A DNA stretch of 64,000 nt, from the NCBI RefSeq assembly GCF_030412265.1, contig NZ_JAUHLN010000001.1, positions 1,433,438 to 1,497,437 on the forward strand, given 5' to 3'. A model generated the notes under the pieces. The model searched no databases, was not told the origin of the DNA, and saw only the letters and a program-made list of their open reading frames with translations. This DNA comes from Fictibacillus terranigra (GTDB lineage: Bacteria > Bacillota > Bacilli > Bacillales > Fictibacillaceae). Of this stretch, positions 16,181-25,592 are shown one piece after another (within the stretch, counting starts at the first letter, position 1; the number at the start of each line of letters is the position of its first letter). Both the position numbers and the translations under genes were made by a program.

Positions 16181-17683
16181 ATGAGCAACAGAGAAGCTAA
16201 AACAGACGTTATCTTAATTGGTGCCGGAATCATGAGTGCCACTTTAGGGACTCTTTTGAAAGAATTAGTACCGGAATGGAATATTAAAGTGTTTGAGAAG
16301 CTCGACAAAGCTGGCGAGGAAAGCTCTAACGAATGGAATAACGCAGGAACGGGGCATGCGGCGCTGTGCGAGCTGAATTACACAGTCGAAAAACCGGATG
16401 GATCTGTAGATATTAGTAAAGCGATAAAAATTAATGAACAGTTTCAGGTTTCTATGCAGTTTTGGTCTTATTTGGTAAACAGCAAGCGGTTACAAAACCC
16501 ACAGGACTTTATCATGCCATTGCCTCATATGAGTTTAGTACAAGGGGACCAAAATGTTACGTTTTTAAAGAAACGTTTTGAAGCGATGTCGAATAATCCT
16601 CTTTTCCAAGGGATGGAGTTTTCAGATGTTCCGGAAAAACTGTTGGAATGGATTCCGCTTATTATGGAAGGGCGTAAATTGGATGAACCGATAGCAGCTA
16701 CAAAAATTGACTCTGGAACAGATGTCAACTTTGGTGCTTTAACCCGCATGTTGTTTGACCACCTAACGAGTAAAAATGTCGAAATCAACTACAAACACAG
16801 TGTTAATGATATTAAGCGTAAAAACGACGGCTCGTGGGAATTGAAAGTACGGAATCTCGACAGCAGTAGGATAGAAAGCCATACTGCAAAATTCGTCTTT
16901 ATCGGTGGCGGAGGAGGGAGCCTGCATTTACTGCAAAAATCCGGTATTCCTGAAGGAAAACATATTGGAGGATTCCCTGTAAGCGGAATCTTTATGGTAT
17001 GTAATAATCCGGATGTTGTAGCTGAGCATCATGCAAAGGTATACGGCAAAGCGAAGGTTGGTGCTCCGCCAATGTCGGTTCCGCATCTTGACACACGATT
17101 TATCGAAAATAAAAAATCATTGCTGTTTGGACCGTTTGCCGGCTTCTCACCAAAGTTCTTAAAAACGGGTTCATTGTTGGATTTAGTAACTTCCGTAAAA
17201 CCGAACAATGTCTTAACGATGCTGGCGGCAGGCGCAAAAGAAATGTCATTGACAAAATACCTGATCCAGCAAGTGATGTTATCGAAAGAGCAGCGCATGG
17301 AAGAGTTACGGGAGTTTATACCGAATGCTAAAACGGAGGATTGGGATTTAGTGGTAGCGGGCCAACGTGTGCAAGTGATTAAAGATACAGAGGCTGGCGG
17401 TAAAGGAACACTTCAATTTGGTACCGAAGTGATTACTGCCGCTGATGGCTCCATCGCAGCATTACTGGGCGCTTCTCCAGGTGCTTCTACGGCCGTTCAC
17501 GTTATGCTTGAGGTAATCAAAAAATGCTTCCCGCAACATACGAAAGAGTGGGAACCGAAAATCAAGGAAATGATTCCTTCTTACGGCGTGTCACTGATGG
17601 AAAACCCAGAGCTTCTGCAAAAAATTCATACTTCAACAGCGCAGACGCTTGGTTTTGGCGAAAAAGAGATGGTCTTTAGTTAA
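16181..17683 (+). CDS. mqo: Malate:quinone oxidoreductase
   Basis: Mqo oxidises malate to oxaloacetate and passes electrons to menaquinone at the membrane, bypassing NAD malate dehydrogenase. The 500-residue FAD protein starts with the dinucleotide-binding [14 protein letters not shown], then [20 protein letters not shown]. Later family blocks are [20 protein letters not shown] and AGQRVQVIK, with [18 protein letters not shown] near the C-terminus. I use ATG 16181 with AAAAGG upstream; the extension MVI begins with a poorly placed TTG. It stands alone with its own terminator. Confidence 0.96.
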   Translation: MSNREAKTDVILIGAGIMSATLGTLLKELVPEWNIKVFEKLDKAGEESSNEWNNAGTGHAALCELNYTVEKPDGSVDISKAIKINEQFQVSMQFWSYLVNSKRLQNPQDFIMPLPHMSLVQGDQNVTFLKKRFEAMSNNPLFQGMEFSDVPEKLLEWIPLIMEGRKLDEPIAATKIDSGTDVNFGALTRMLFDHLTSKNVEINYKHSVNDIKRKNDGSWELKVRNLDSSRIESHTAKFVFIGGGGGSLHLLQKSGIPEGKHIGGFPVSGIFMVCNNPDVVAEHHAKVYGKAKVGAPPMSVPHLDTRFIENKKSLLFGPFAGFSPKFLKTGSLLDLVTSVKPNNVLTMLAAGAKEMSLTKYLIQQVMLSKEQRMEELREFIPNAKTEDWDLVVAGQRVQVIKDTEAGGKGTLQFGTEVITAADGSIAALLGASPGASTAVHVMLEVIKKCFPQHTKEWEPKIKEMIPSYGVSLMENPELLQKIHTSTAQTLGFGEKEMVFS

Positions 17684-17708
17684 TTCCTTAGATTTAAAAA
17701 AAAGTTGC

Positions 17709-17744
17709 GAACCTTCGATCTCTCTTTGGATTGAAGGTTTTTTT
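17709..17744 (+). terminator. Terminator after mqo
   Basis: AACCTTC(GAT) pairs with (ATT)GAAGGTT and is followed by TTTTTT. Confidence 0.85.
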
Positions 17745-17762
17745 AATCACAAATCAAAAAAA

Positions 17763-17842
17763 GAAGGGTTCATATGAACTCCTTCGTTTAAAAATGCCTG
17801 CCGGAAAATTTTCCGATAAAGTATTTATCGACTTTCTTCCGG
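17763..17842. repeat. Nested palindromes
   Basis: Two structures in tandem. First is a near-palindrome GAAGGGTTCATATGAACTCC with TTC at 17763-17785. Second, at 17801-17842, CCGGAA and TTCCGG enclose GGAAAATTTTCC and CGATAAAGTATTTATCG. Together they could fold as a cruciform or a multi-stem RNA. They lie in a gene-free stretch after the mqo terminator. Purpose unknown. Confidence 0.5.
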
Positions 17843-17965
17843 TAGCTTTGTATCCATTTATGTTGTCTTTTCACAACTACATTTACTTTTACATCATTAA
17901 TGAACTTTTATAGTATCAAAAACGCCCTCGAAGTCTTCTTCGTCTTTTGTAGCGCCTATCATCTT

Positions 17966-18294
17966 TTAATGAATAAAATCAATTGTGGCTGTTTTCTTTT
18001 GACCTTTCCCGTCCTGAAATTCCGGTTTTAATACATTTAAACCGTTAAGGTCAAATTCATGATGATTGGGCACCTTCAAACAGAAGTCATATTTTATGTC
18101 TGATAGTTCTGTTCCTTTGACATGAGCCGACCTATTAATGTCGAAAATTAGAAAGTGCTGCTTGTTAATCTCTACAATGTTCACTCAACGATTTTTTAAA
18201 ACACTAAGAATATTATTAATAAGTTCTAATTTCGTTAGTTCTAAATTAAGACGTGCAGAGTCTTTTTTTATTACTTCCTTCTTTGAAATAACAT
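17966..18294 (-). pseudogene. Decayed hypothetical gene (frameshift and stop)
   Basis: A good ribosome site (GGAGGT) and ATG at 18294 begin MLFQRRK, but that frame stops at once. Another frame then reads EVIKKDSARLNLELTKLELI and reaches a TGA at 18187-18185. The same frame continues as NIVEINKQHFLIFDINRSAH and on to IDFIH at 17966. The simplest reading is one gene of about 108 codons broken by a frameshift and a nonsense codon. The ribosome site lies in the loop of a small CACAC/GTGTG stem. No family recognised. Confidence 0.5.
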
Positions 18295-18479
18295 ATCACA
18301 CACCTCCGTGTGTAAAACTCTTAATTGAAAAACGAAAAGACACAGGATACGAATTTTATACAAACAGTGAAAAATATCAAAGGTTGTCTAAAAAACAGTT
18401 ATGTGACGAATGATATAAAAGGGAATAAGTATGTTGCCGGTGGGAAATCAAGAAATAGATGTGAAAGAGGCGAGATTGA

Positions 18480-19622
18480 ATGATTACCTTCAAGAATATC
18501 GGAAAAACCTATGCAGATGGATTTCAAGCGCTGAAAAATATTAACTTAGAAATTAAGGAAGGGGAGCTTGTTGCTTTAATTGGACCTAGCGGCTCCGGAA
18601 AAACAACAACTATGAAAATGATTAACCGTTTAATAGAGCCATCTCGCGGCGAAATTTTAATTAACGGAGAAAGCATATCCGAGAAAGACCCTGTCCAGCT
18701 GCGCAGGAATATTGGATATGTGATTCAGCAGATCGGTTTGCTGCCGCATATGAGCATCGGGGATAACATATCCCTTGTTCCCCGCTTAAAAGGGTGGAAA
18801 AAGGAACAGTATGAAAACAAAGTCGATGAATTGCTGGAATTGGTCGGCTTAGATCCTGAAACCTTCAGAGATCGTTTTCCTTCCGAACTTAGCGGGGGAC
18901 AACAGCAAAGAGTAGGAGTGGTTCGAGCGCTGGCAGCTGAACCACCGATCATCTTAATGGATGAACCATTTAGCGCATTGGATCCGATCAGCCGTGAACA
19001 GCTTCAGGATGAGCTGGTTAAGCTTCAGGATACCATTAAAAAAACGATTGTGTTTGTCACTCATGATATGGATGAAGCCATCAAAATTGCTGACCGTATC
19101 GCTATTATGAAAGATGGTGTAATTGTTCAGTTTGATACACCTGAGAAAATCCTTCGTCATCCAAAGGATGATTTTGTGAAAGGGTTTATAGGTGAGCAGC
19201 GTCTGGAAGCTGGATTAAATGAACAGCTAACTGCTTCTGACCTTATGATCAATAAAGTTGTAACGGCTAAGCCAACAAGAGGATTGGCTGAAGCATTAAA
19301 AATGATGAAGAAATACAGAGTGGACACCCTGCTTGTCACCAATTCACAAAATGAACTCCTTGGAATTGCCACTGTGGAAAATGTAGAGCGCTATTACTAT
19401 GAAGAAGATAAGACATTGCAAGATATTATGAACCAGGAAGGTCCAACTGTTCAGATTGACTGCCCTTATACGGATGTGGCAGAAGTATTCGCGACAGAAG
19501 GTGTTTCTCTAATCCCGGTTCTTCAAAATGAAAAATTGGTTGGTTTAATAACGCGTTCCACAATGATGAGAGGATTAGCGGGGATGAAACCAGCAGGACC
19601 AAGGGAAGGAGAAAATGTGTAA
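18480..19622 (+). CDS. opuFA: Glycine betaine/carnitine-type ABC transporter ATPase with CBS domains
   Basis: ATPase of an osmoprotectant importer. Residues 1-240 form the nucleotide-binding domain: Walker A GPSGSGKTT, Q-loop YVIQQIGLLPH, signature LSGGQQQRVG, Walker B IILMDEPFSALD and switch His FVTHDMD. Two CBS motifs fill about 250-370 and probably sense ionic strength or nucleotides. GAGGCGA precedes the ATG. The next gene begins immediately after its stop and encodes a permease fused to a binding protein, which is the two-gene OpuF layout described in Bacillus, so I use that name; OpuCA is the closest alternative. Confidence 0.85.
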   Translation: MITFKNIGKTYADGFQALKNINLEIKEGELVALIGPSGSGKTTTMKMINRLIEPSRGEILINGESISEKDPVQLRRNIGYVIQQIGLLPHMSIGDNISLVPRLKGWKKEQYENKVDELLELVGLDPETFRDRFPSELSGGQQQRVGVVRALAAEPPIILMDEPFSALDPISREQLQDELVKLQDTIKKTIVFVTHDMDEAIKIADRIAIMKDGVIVQFDTPEKILRHPKDDFVKGFIGEQRLEAGLNEQLTASDLMINKVVTAKPTRGLAEALKMMKKYRVDTLLVTNSQNELLGIATVENVERYYYEEDKTLQDIMNQEGPTVQIDCPYTDVAEVFATEGVSLIPVLQNEKLVGLITRSTMMRGLAGMKPAGPREGENV

Positions 19623-21179
19623 ATGAATGATCAAGGCTTTTTTAGTTTATTATTAGATACATTTAAGACAAGATATCCAGAAATATTAGAAGGGTTGCAA
19701 CAGCATTTAGTACTTTCGGTTGTATCCATTTTAATAGCTTCCATAATAGCCGTGCCACTTGGGATCTATATATCCCGGAGGAAAAGAATAGCTGAGCCTG
19801 TTATAGGCATTACTGCTATCTTTCAAACCGTTCCTAGTTTAGCGCTGTTTGGATTTCTATTGCCCTTATTCGGCATTGGCAGTACCACTGCGATCATTGC
19901 CTTAACGGTTTACGCCCTGCTCCCTATTTTAAGAAATACATATACCGGAATTACAGGTGTAGACCAATCTGCAGTGGAAGCAGGCAAAGGAATGGGAATG
20001 ACAAAGAATCAAATTCTTAGAATGATAGAACTTCCCCTGGCATTGCCTATTATTATGGCAGGGCTTCGAACAGCCACTGTATTAACGATTGGCGTGGCAA
20101 CTCTAGCGGCATTTATCGGTGCAGGAGGTTTAGGTGATTTAATTTACAGGGGGTTATCCACAACACGCAATGAGCTCGTATTAGCAGGTGCTATTCCAGC
20201 AGCTCTTCTGGCCATTATCATTGATTTGATTTTAAAACGTATCGAAATCGCTAGTGATCCAAAGGTTATGAAGAGATTTTCTTGGAAGAAGGCATCCTTC
20301 ATTGCCATTCCTCTTTTAGCTCTTATCTTGTTTTTGGGGCTGAGAGGCGGAACTTCTGAGGATACAGTTGTGATCGCTGGGAAGAAATGGACTGAGCAAT
20401 ACATTCTTCCATACATTATTTCGGAATATGTCCAAGAAAAAACAAATTATAATGTCAAGGTGGAGGAAGGCTTAGGGGAGACCCCAATATTGACGGAAGC
20501 CATCAAAAAAGGGGACATCGACATGTTTGTTGAATATACAGGGACAGGATTACTGACCATACTCAAAGAAAAGTATTCTCCTGATTCGAGTGCAGATGAA
20601 GTTTATGACAAGGTAAAACAAGGCTATAGTAAAAAGTATCAGCTGGAGTGGCTAAAACCCTTTGGTTTTGAAAATACGTACGCATTAGCATTGAATCAGG
20701 ACACCTATAAAAAAATGGGAGTCAAAACGATATCGGAGCTTGCTCCGAAATCTTCACAGATCACGTTTGGCGGTCCAACGGAATTTTATGAGCGTGAAGA
20801 TGGTTATGACGCTTTTGTGAAAACCTATAATCTTAAATTTAAAGATAAAAGAAGCCTCGATCCAAATCTAATGTATTCAGCTGTAAAAGAAGGTAAAGTC
20901 GATGCCATCCCGGCTTACACAACAGACGGAAGAATCCTGCGCTTCAATTTACAAACATTAAGGGATGATAAAAAATTCTTCCCCCCTTATTATGCAGCTC
21001 CTATCGTAAGACAGGAAACACTGAAAAAGTTTCCTAAACTGAAAAAGACAGTAAATGAGCTCGGTGGGAAAGTCTCTGAAAAAGATATGGCCAAAATGAA
21101 TGCAAGAGTTGATCTTGATAAAAAGGATCCAAGAGATGTGGCACGGGAATTCCTGAAGGAAAAAGGCCTGATTAAGTAA
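19623..21179 (+). CDS. opuFB: Compatible-solute ABC permease fused to substrate-binding domain
   Basis: Residues 1-220 are the membrane domain with about six helices and the EAA-type loop EAGKGMGMTKNQILRMIELP that contacts the ATPase. After a linker helix (IAIPLLALILFLGLRGG) comes an extracytoplasmic OpuAC/ProX-type binding domain (about 250-518) starting VVIAGKKWTEQYIL and including EYTGTGLL and PAYTTDGRIL. The fusion replaces separate OpuCB/OpuCC/OpuCD proteins. The start directly abuts the opuFA stop. The substrate (betaine, choline, carnitine or other) cannot be fixed from sequence alone. Confidence 0.88.
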   Translation: MNDQGFFSLLLDTFKTRYPEILEGLQQHLVLSVVSILIASIIAVPLGIYISRRKRIAEPVIGITAIFQTVPSLALFGFLLPLFGIGSTTAIIALTVYALLPILRNTYTGITGVDQSAVEAGKGMGMTKNQILRMIELPLALPIIMAGLRTATVLTIGVATLAAFIGAGGLGDLIYRGLSTTRNELVLAGAIPAALLAIIIDLILKRIEIASDPKVMKRFSWKKASFIAIPLLALILFLGLRGGTSEDTVVIAGKKWTEQYILPYIISEYVQEKTNYNVKVEEGLGETPILTEAIKKGDIDMFVEYTGTGLLTILKEKYSPDSSADEVYDKVKQGYSKKYQLEWLKPFGFENTYALALNQDTYKKMGVKTISELAPKSSQITFGGPTEFYEREDGYDAFVKTYNLKFKDKRSLDPNLMYSAVKEGKVDAIPAYTTDGRILRFNLQTLRDDKKFFPPYYAAPIVRQETLKKFPKLKKTVNELGGKVSEKDMAKMNARVDLDKKDPRDVAREFLKEKGLIK

Positions 21180-21207
21180 ACATTAGAGTTGATGCCCTAT
21201 CGTGCAA

Positions 21208-21241
21208 AACAAACCCGCTTTGTAATAAAAGCGGGTTTGTT
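21208..21241 (+). terminator. Terminator after opuF operon
   Basis: AACAAACCCGCTTT pairs perfectly with AAAGCGGGTTTGTT around a 6-base loop. Confidence 0.85.
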
Positions 21242-21398
21242 AGTGTGGGTCCGCCTCCTGCCATTGAAGAGGGAGTATTTTCGTCCATTGACGCTAGGAG
21301 TTTTTATTGAGCATTACTTTTGTCATGCCTGCTGAATCTCTTTTTTTGTAAAAACAAATTGAAGTGATATACACTAATTAAAGAAGAGGTGATCAATA

Positions 21399-21794
21399 AT
21401 GGAATTTTTAATGAAAGACAATGGGTTTCAGAGTCAATTTGAATATGGGACACTCGACATATCAGGGGATGAGCAATTTGGTTTCAGGCCTTATCAGTTG
21501 ATGGTTTCGTCTGTCGCTGTCTGTAGCGGGGGAGTGCTGCGCAAAGTACTGGCAAAGATGAGAATAGAGGTTACTGACATCACGATAAAAACGGAAGTGG
21601 TCCGTAACAAGGAAGAAGCGGACCGGATCGAAAGCATTCACATGCACTTTATTTTAAAAGGCATAGGACTCATTCCAGAACGAATTGAAAAAGCTTTACG
21701 GGTTACGGAAAAAAATTGTTCGATGGTCCAATCGGTAAAAGGAAGCATAAAAATTACGGACTCCTTTGAATTATCTTCCAAGAAATCTCTCTGA
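21399..21794 (+). CDS. OsmC/Ohr family protein
   Basis: OsmC-type proteins reduce organic peroxides with a pair of Cys residues. Here the two Cys stand in VAVCSGGVLRKVL (near residue 47) and EKNCSMVQSVKGS (near 112), at the expected places. FRPYQLMVSSVAVCSGG matches the P-x-x-L-x-x-A-x-x-x-C helix. The 131-residue length is typical of short YmaD-like forms. RBS GAAGAGGTGATC. It lies alone after the opuF terminator. Confidence 0.85.
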   Translation: MEFLMKDNGFQSQFEYGTLDISGDEQFGFRPYQLMVSSVAVCSGGVLRKVLAKMRIEVTDITIKTEVVRNKEEADRIESIHMHFILKGIGLIPERIEKALRVTEKNCSMVQSVKGSIKITDSFELSSKKSL

Positions 21795-21800
21795 TATTCT

Positions 21801-22128
21801 GTGGCTGTCATCCGTTTAGCCGTATTGACGATTTTTATGGTCATTTTTGCGCTGCTTCGCGCGGAGCAACTGCCAGGTGAACGTCTTCGCTTGGGTAACA
21901 CGTAATTCATCTACCTTTGCCCCAGTGATGCCGCTTTGTCTCGGCCGGTGGGACATTGTGAAATTTTATTTGAATGTTCATCCGGTCTGGATAGGAATGA
22001 TCATTAATATCCTGACGATTATGTCTGCCAGTTTGATTGATAATGCCGATGAGTGGAAATGGAGTTTTTCTGTCAGCAGTTTCGCGGTCTATTTATTAGA
22101 GAAAGACGGTTCAACAGAAATTTCGTAG
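21801..22128 (+). pseudogene. Sodium:solute symporter C-terminal remnant
   Basis: One frame reads VAVIRLAVLTIFMVIFALL before stopping. A second reads VNVFAWVTRNSSTFAPVMPL, then FYLNVHPVWIGMIINILTIM. Together they resemble the last helices of SSF transporters (helix, then an AW-G-x-x-FGP-type loop, then the N-x-HPV-x-x-G helix). The order is right but the frame changes and no N-terminal part exists. I read it as the remains of a PutP/PanF-like gene. A terminator at 22172-22197 still follows. Confidence 0.5.
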
Positions 22129-22171
22129 ACGGTATAACACGTCAGGCGAGCCGGTTATTGTGAGAGAGGAG

Positions 22172-22198
22172 GAAGGGATGGAAATCCCTTCTTTTTTT
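22172..22198 (+). terminator. Terminator after symporter remnant
   Basis: GAAGGGAT pairs with ATCCCTTC around 4 bases, then TTTTTTT. Confidence 0.85.
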
Positions 22199-22260
22199 AT
22201 TCGAATCGAAATCGAACACACTCCAGGATCTTTGGAGCAAGAATAGTAGAAGGCCGATTG

Positions 22261-23133
22261 CTAGAAATGGTCCAAAACAAACTGTTTAAATTTTTGAGCG
22301 GCTGGTGATAAATATCTTCCCTCAACCCACGCAATCCCAATTGCGCGTTGGCACTGCGGGCTTTGGATGGGTATTTGTGTTATTTTACTTTGGTCTGTTC
22401 CCTTTAAATTCGGCAGAATTGAAATTCCCAGCCCCGCAGCGACAAGCCCGGCAACGGTGTCTGCTTCCTCTCCCTCAAATGTGATTCTAGGTGTAATTCC
22501 TGCTGCTTTAAACAATTGCTCGATGGTGATACGAAGGGAAAATCCTTTTTTTAAATGAACAAAAGGTTCATCTGCAATTTTTTCTAATGTGATCTTTTTA
22601 AGGTTTGCGTATTTATGGTCTTTAGGGACAATGACAAACAGTTCTTCATTCCAAAGCTGTTTCCACACAATGGGTGATCTAATCTCCATAGGGGCAATCA
22701 AACCCAGATCAAATTCCCCTGATTGCAGCTGATCAATTAGATGATGGGAAGGCCCTTGGCCGAGTCGAAAGTTGATTTTAGGATAACACTTACGAAAAGA
22801 GGAGAGTAAATCAGGTATATGACTTGTACTTAAAGTGTGCAGAAAACCAATCGACACTTCTCCCTGCTCAGGATCAAGCAAATCTTGAAGCTCTCGTTTG
22901 CCTTCATAGAATTCTTTCATCATATTATCCACACGCTTTAAAAAGATATGACCATATTGATTTAATCTAATGGATCGACCCTGTCGTTCAAATAAGGGCA
23001 CACCTATTTCATCCTCAAACCGGGTAATCGAACGGCTAAGGGCTGGCTGGGAAATTGACAGGGCTTCCGCGGCATGAGTTACATGCTGCATTCGTGCCAG
23101 TGTTTGAAAATATTCAAACTGTTGCCATTCCAT
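22261..23133 (-). CDS. LysR-family regulator (YybE-like)
   Basis: 290 residues. The N-terminal winged HTH is clear: FEYFQTLARMQHVTHAAEAL and SISQPALSRSITRFEDEIGV. An effector-binding domain follows from about 90 (VSIGFLHTLSTSHIPDLL; LVAAGLGISILPN). It is divergent from an MFS gene with 188 bases between start codons, the usual layout when a LysR protein controls its neighbour. B. subtilis yybE/yybF have this arrangement. The gap contains ACTAC-ATAA-GTAGT (23205-23218), a candidate operator. Confidence 0.9.
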   Translation of the reverse strand: MEWQQFEYFQTLARMQHVTHAAEALSISQPALSRSITRFEDEIGVPLFERQGRSIRLNQYGHIFLKRVDNMMKEFYEGKRELQDLLDPEQGEVSIGFLHTLSTSHIPDLLSSFRKCYPKINFRLGQGPSHHLIDQLQSGEFDLGLIAPMEIRSPIVWKQLWNEELFVIVPKDHKYANLKKITLEKIADEPFVHLKKGFSLRITIEQLFKAAGITPRITFEGEEADTVAGLVAAGLGISILPNLKGTDQSKITQIPIQSPQCQRAIGIAWVEGRYLSPAAQKFKQFVLDHF

Positions 23134-23204
23134 TCTTTAACACCACTTTCCATCGGATTTATTCATTACACAGATGCATAAAAAACATTAATATAATGAA
23201 TTAT

Positions 23205-23218
23205 ACTACATAAGTAGT
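23205..23218. promoter_or_regulatory. Candidate LysR operator dyad
   Basis: ACTAC-ATAA-GTAGT is a perfect 5-bp dyad in the LysR/MFS intergenic region. Size and location suit a LysR-type site but nothing else proves it. Confidence 0.4.
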
Positions 23219-23277
23219 CGGTGGTACTATAAAAACAAGGAATCATGTTTTTCACTTAACATTTAAAGGGATGATTG

Positions 23278-23325
23278 ATGATGCAACAAATGGGAAGTCA
23301 AACGAATGGAGCGATTGTAGGATGA
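23278..23325 (+). CDS. Possible 15-aa leader peptide before the MFS gene
   Basis: ATG at 23278 stands 7 bases after AAAGGG and opens a 15-codon frame (MMQQMGSQTNGAIVG). Its TGA overlaps the ATG of the MFS protein (ATGA at 23322-23325). This would load ribosomes onto the MFS start, which lacks a clear site of its own. It could also be a frameshifted N-terminus of the transporter. Confidence 0.4.
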   Translation: MMQQMGSQTNGAIVG

Positions 23326-24530
23326 GTTATATTCAACAAGGTACACCGATCTTTCGCAGAACCAGTATGGCTTTCTTTGCCGCTGGTTTTAATACTTTTG
23401 CCATTCTTTATTGCGTACAGCCTTTAATGCCCGAATTTGCTGAAGAATTCAGGATTACCCCCACTACGGCAAGCCTGTCTCTATCGATAACAACCATCGT
23501 GCTTGCATGTAGCATGCTGATTTTTGGTTCTTTGTCCGAAGTATGGGGCCGCAAGCCCATCATGGTCATTTCCATGTTCGCGGCTTCAGTGTTTTGTATT
23601 CTTTCAGCGTTCAGTCCTGATTTTCACTTTCTTCTTGTGTTAAGAACGATTGAAGGAATTTCATTAGCAGGCCTGCCCTCCATTGCAATGGCTTTTCTTG
23701 GGGAAGAAATAGAACCCAAGAGTCTTGGAGCAGCTATGGGTCTTTATATATGCGGCAATTCAATTGGCGCTGTTTTTGGCAGGGTATTCACAGGTATGTT
23801 GAGCGATTTCTTTAACTGGCACATTGCTATAGGGGGAATCGGGTTTATAAGCTTGGCTGCCACATTCGTTTTTTGGCATAGCCTGCCACCTTCCCAAAAT
23901 TTCAAAGCTCGGCCATTAAAAATTGGGAAGTTAGTTCAATCTTTAATTGAACACCTGAAAGATCCCGGCCTCGTCAGTTTATTTTTAATGGGCTTTTTAC
24001 TATTAGGAAGCAACGTGGCATTATTTAATTATGTCGCCTACGTTTTACTCGGAAAGCCCTATTCGCTAAGTCAAACATTTGTAAGTTCGATATTTTTAAT
24101 CATGATCATCGGAATGTTTAGCTCTGTCTGGACAGGAAAGTTGTTCGATCGTCATGGTAAGCAAAAAATATTATTCATAAACTTATTGATTGCGTTAATC
24201 GGCGTCTGTCTGACTTTGGATACTATTTTATTAATAAAAATACTTGGGCTTGGAATGTTTACATATGGCTTCTTTGGAGGCCATTCGATTGCAAGCAGCT
24301 GGGTAGGACAACGTGCAACAAAAAATAAAGCACAAGCCTCTTCCTTATACTTATTTCTTTACTATACTGGCTCTAGTGTGGGAGGAACACTGGGAGGGTT
24401 ATTTTGGTCCTCATTCGGTTGGGGAGGAGTAATCAGCATGAATGTTGGCTTTCTTTTCATGGGTTTTATCCTTTGGGCGTTCGTTTCGAAAATTGTGCAA
24501 AATTCGAAAAAAAATGCCGAGGTAGCCTAA
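23322..24530 (+). CDS. MFS transporter (YybF-like)
   Basis: 402 residues with about 12 hydrophobic helices. The motif-A loop between helices 2 and 3 reads GSLSEVWGRKPIMV. The start region FAILYCVQPLMPEFAEEF is shared with Bacillus YybF/YtbD and arabinose-efflux type drug exporters. I start at MSYIQQG (23322), coupled to the small leader; an in-frame ATG at 23271 adds 17 unlikely residues and has no spaced ribosome site. Probably controlled by the divergent LysR gene. Substrate unknown. Confidence 0.85.
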   Translation: MSYIQQGTPIFRRTSMAFFAAGFNTFAILYCVQPLMPEFAEEFRITPTTASLSLSITTIVLACSMLIFGSLSEVWGRKPIMVISMFAASVFCILSAFSPDFHFLLVLRTIEGISLAGLPSIAMAFLGEEIEPKSLGAAMGLYICGNSIGAVFGRVFTGMLSDFFNWHIAIGGIGFISLAATFVFWHSLPPSQNFKARPLKIGKLVQSLIEHLKDPGLVSLFLMGFLLLGSNVALFNYVAYVLLGKPYSLSQTFVSSIFLIMIIGMFSSVWTGKLFDRHGKQKILFINLLIALIGVCLTLDTILLIKILGLGMFTYGFFGGHSIASSWVGQRATKNKAQASSLYLFLYYTGSSVGGTLGGLFWSSFGWGGVISMNVGFLFMGFILWAFVSKIVQNSKKNAEVA

Positions 24531-24570
24531 ATTGTTTTAATAAAATCATGTGATTCTGTGAAATAACCTA

Positions 24571-24615
24571 TTCAGTAAGAAAAGTAACACGATTAGTGTT
24601 ACTTTTCTTACTGAA
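24571..24615. terminator. Long perfect bidirectional terminator
   Basis: Arms of 20 bp (TTCAGTAAGAAAAGTAACAC and its exact complement) enclose GATTA. It lies between the convergent MFS and DinB genes. The stem has T-rich sequence on each outgoing strand. Confidence 0.85.
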
Positions 24616-24635
24616 AGGGAGTCATTTGTTTCGGT

Positions 24636-25106
24636 TCAGCGGTGGGATGGCCAGGACCCTTGCATTTTTCTGATTTGTATAATTTGGCCTGTATGGTATG
24701 CATCATGAAGCATGATGTCGATTAGCTTCGCCTCAAGGGAATTTTGGTCAAGCTCTTCGACGGAAGTATTACTAAGTATTTGTCTTAAACTGCGTTGAAC
24801 GTCTTCGGCGCGTTCAACGACTTTTTTCCATTCCTTGTCGTCATTCGTTTGTTCGGTGAGAGAAAAGGTTTCATTACCGTCGAGATGATTTGTCCATTCA
24901 CGGCCTTCCATGTTTGCTGCAAGTCTCTCTTTGTAATAGATGAGGTGATTAACGTTCTCCCAAATGGTTTTGGTCGCCTCTCCAGCTGGCCTCCAGTTAG
25001 CCTGTTCTGCCGTGATTCCCTCTATTGCATGCCTGAACGGCGCATACCAGCTCTCCTTGTCGAATGTTGTATCCAGCACGTTTAAGAGCAAGCCCCTTCG
25101 ATTCAA
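24636..25106 (-). CDS. DinB-like metal-binding protein
   Basis: 156 residues, four-helix DinB/YfiT fold. The three His expected to bind a metal appear in WENVNHLIYYKERL (near 52) and MLHDAYHTGQIIQIRK (near 135). Start is TTG at 25106, 7 bases after GGAGGAG. DinB-fold proteins include thiol transferases and many of unknown role; nothing nearby narrows it down. Confidence 0.85.
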   Translation of the reverse strand: MNRRGLLLNVLDTTFDKESWYAPFRHAIEGITAEQANWRPAGEATKTIWENVNHLIYYKERLAANMEGREWTNHLDGNETFSLTEQTNDDKEWKKVVERAEDVQRSLRQILSNTSVEELDQNSLEAKLIDIMLHDAYHTGQIIQIRKMQGSWPSHR

Positions 25107-25235
25107 AGTGATCTCCTCCTCGAAATAATCAATTTTCAGAGTTATAGGAGAAGTGTACCATTATGAAAGAAAATTTGGCAATATTTTCATGGGTGAGTCT
25201 CAGCATAAGACAAGACTTACCAGAGCTTATTCGCT

Positions 25236-25418
25236 TTATTCTCCATTGCTTTCAATCAGATTGACCATGTGGGCGTAGGCATCACCAGCTAAAAGAGCAG
25301 CTGTGACTAGAATCGCCTCTGACAGCTCTTCTTTTGCGGCTCCGGCTTTTTGAGCAGACGATGTATGGTCTCTAATGAGATGGTTTGACTTCAAGCGTAT
25401 TCGGTCTGCATCCCTCAA
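25236..25418 (-). pseudogene. Carboxymuconolactone decarboxylase/AhpD-like remnant
   Basis: The 60 codons read IRDHTSSAQKAGAAKEELSE and AILVTAALLAGDAYAHM. This is the second half of a CMD/AhpD domain (His-x5-A-x-x-AGA-x-x-EEL). The first half, with the CxxC redox pair, is missing, and the sequence upstream on the minus strand is stop-ridden. A TTG start would be needed and has no ribosome site. Confidence 0.5.
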
Positions 25419-25592
25419 TTTAAAGAATATTTTACCTCTTCATTTTTACCCCTTAGGTTATAAAAAATCTGTCGAATATTATCCAAACAACACTCTTTTC
25501 GTTTTAAACACGAATAGCATCGTGTAAAGAAAACAGATCTGAAACTTTTGGAAAACTATTGTGATGAAGTGATAAAAGTGAAGGGGGATAAT

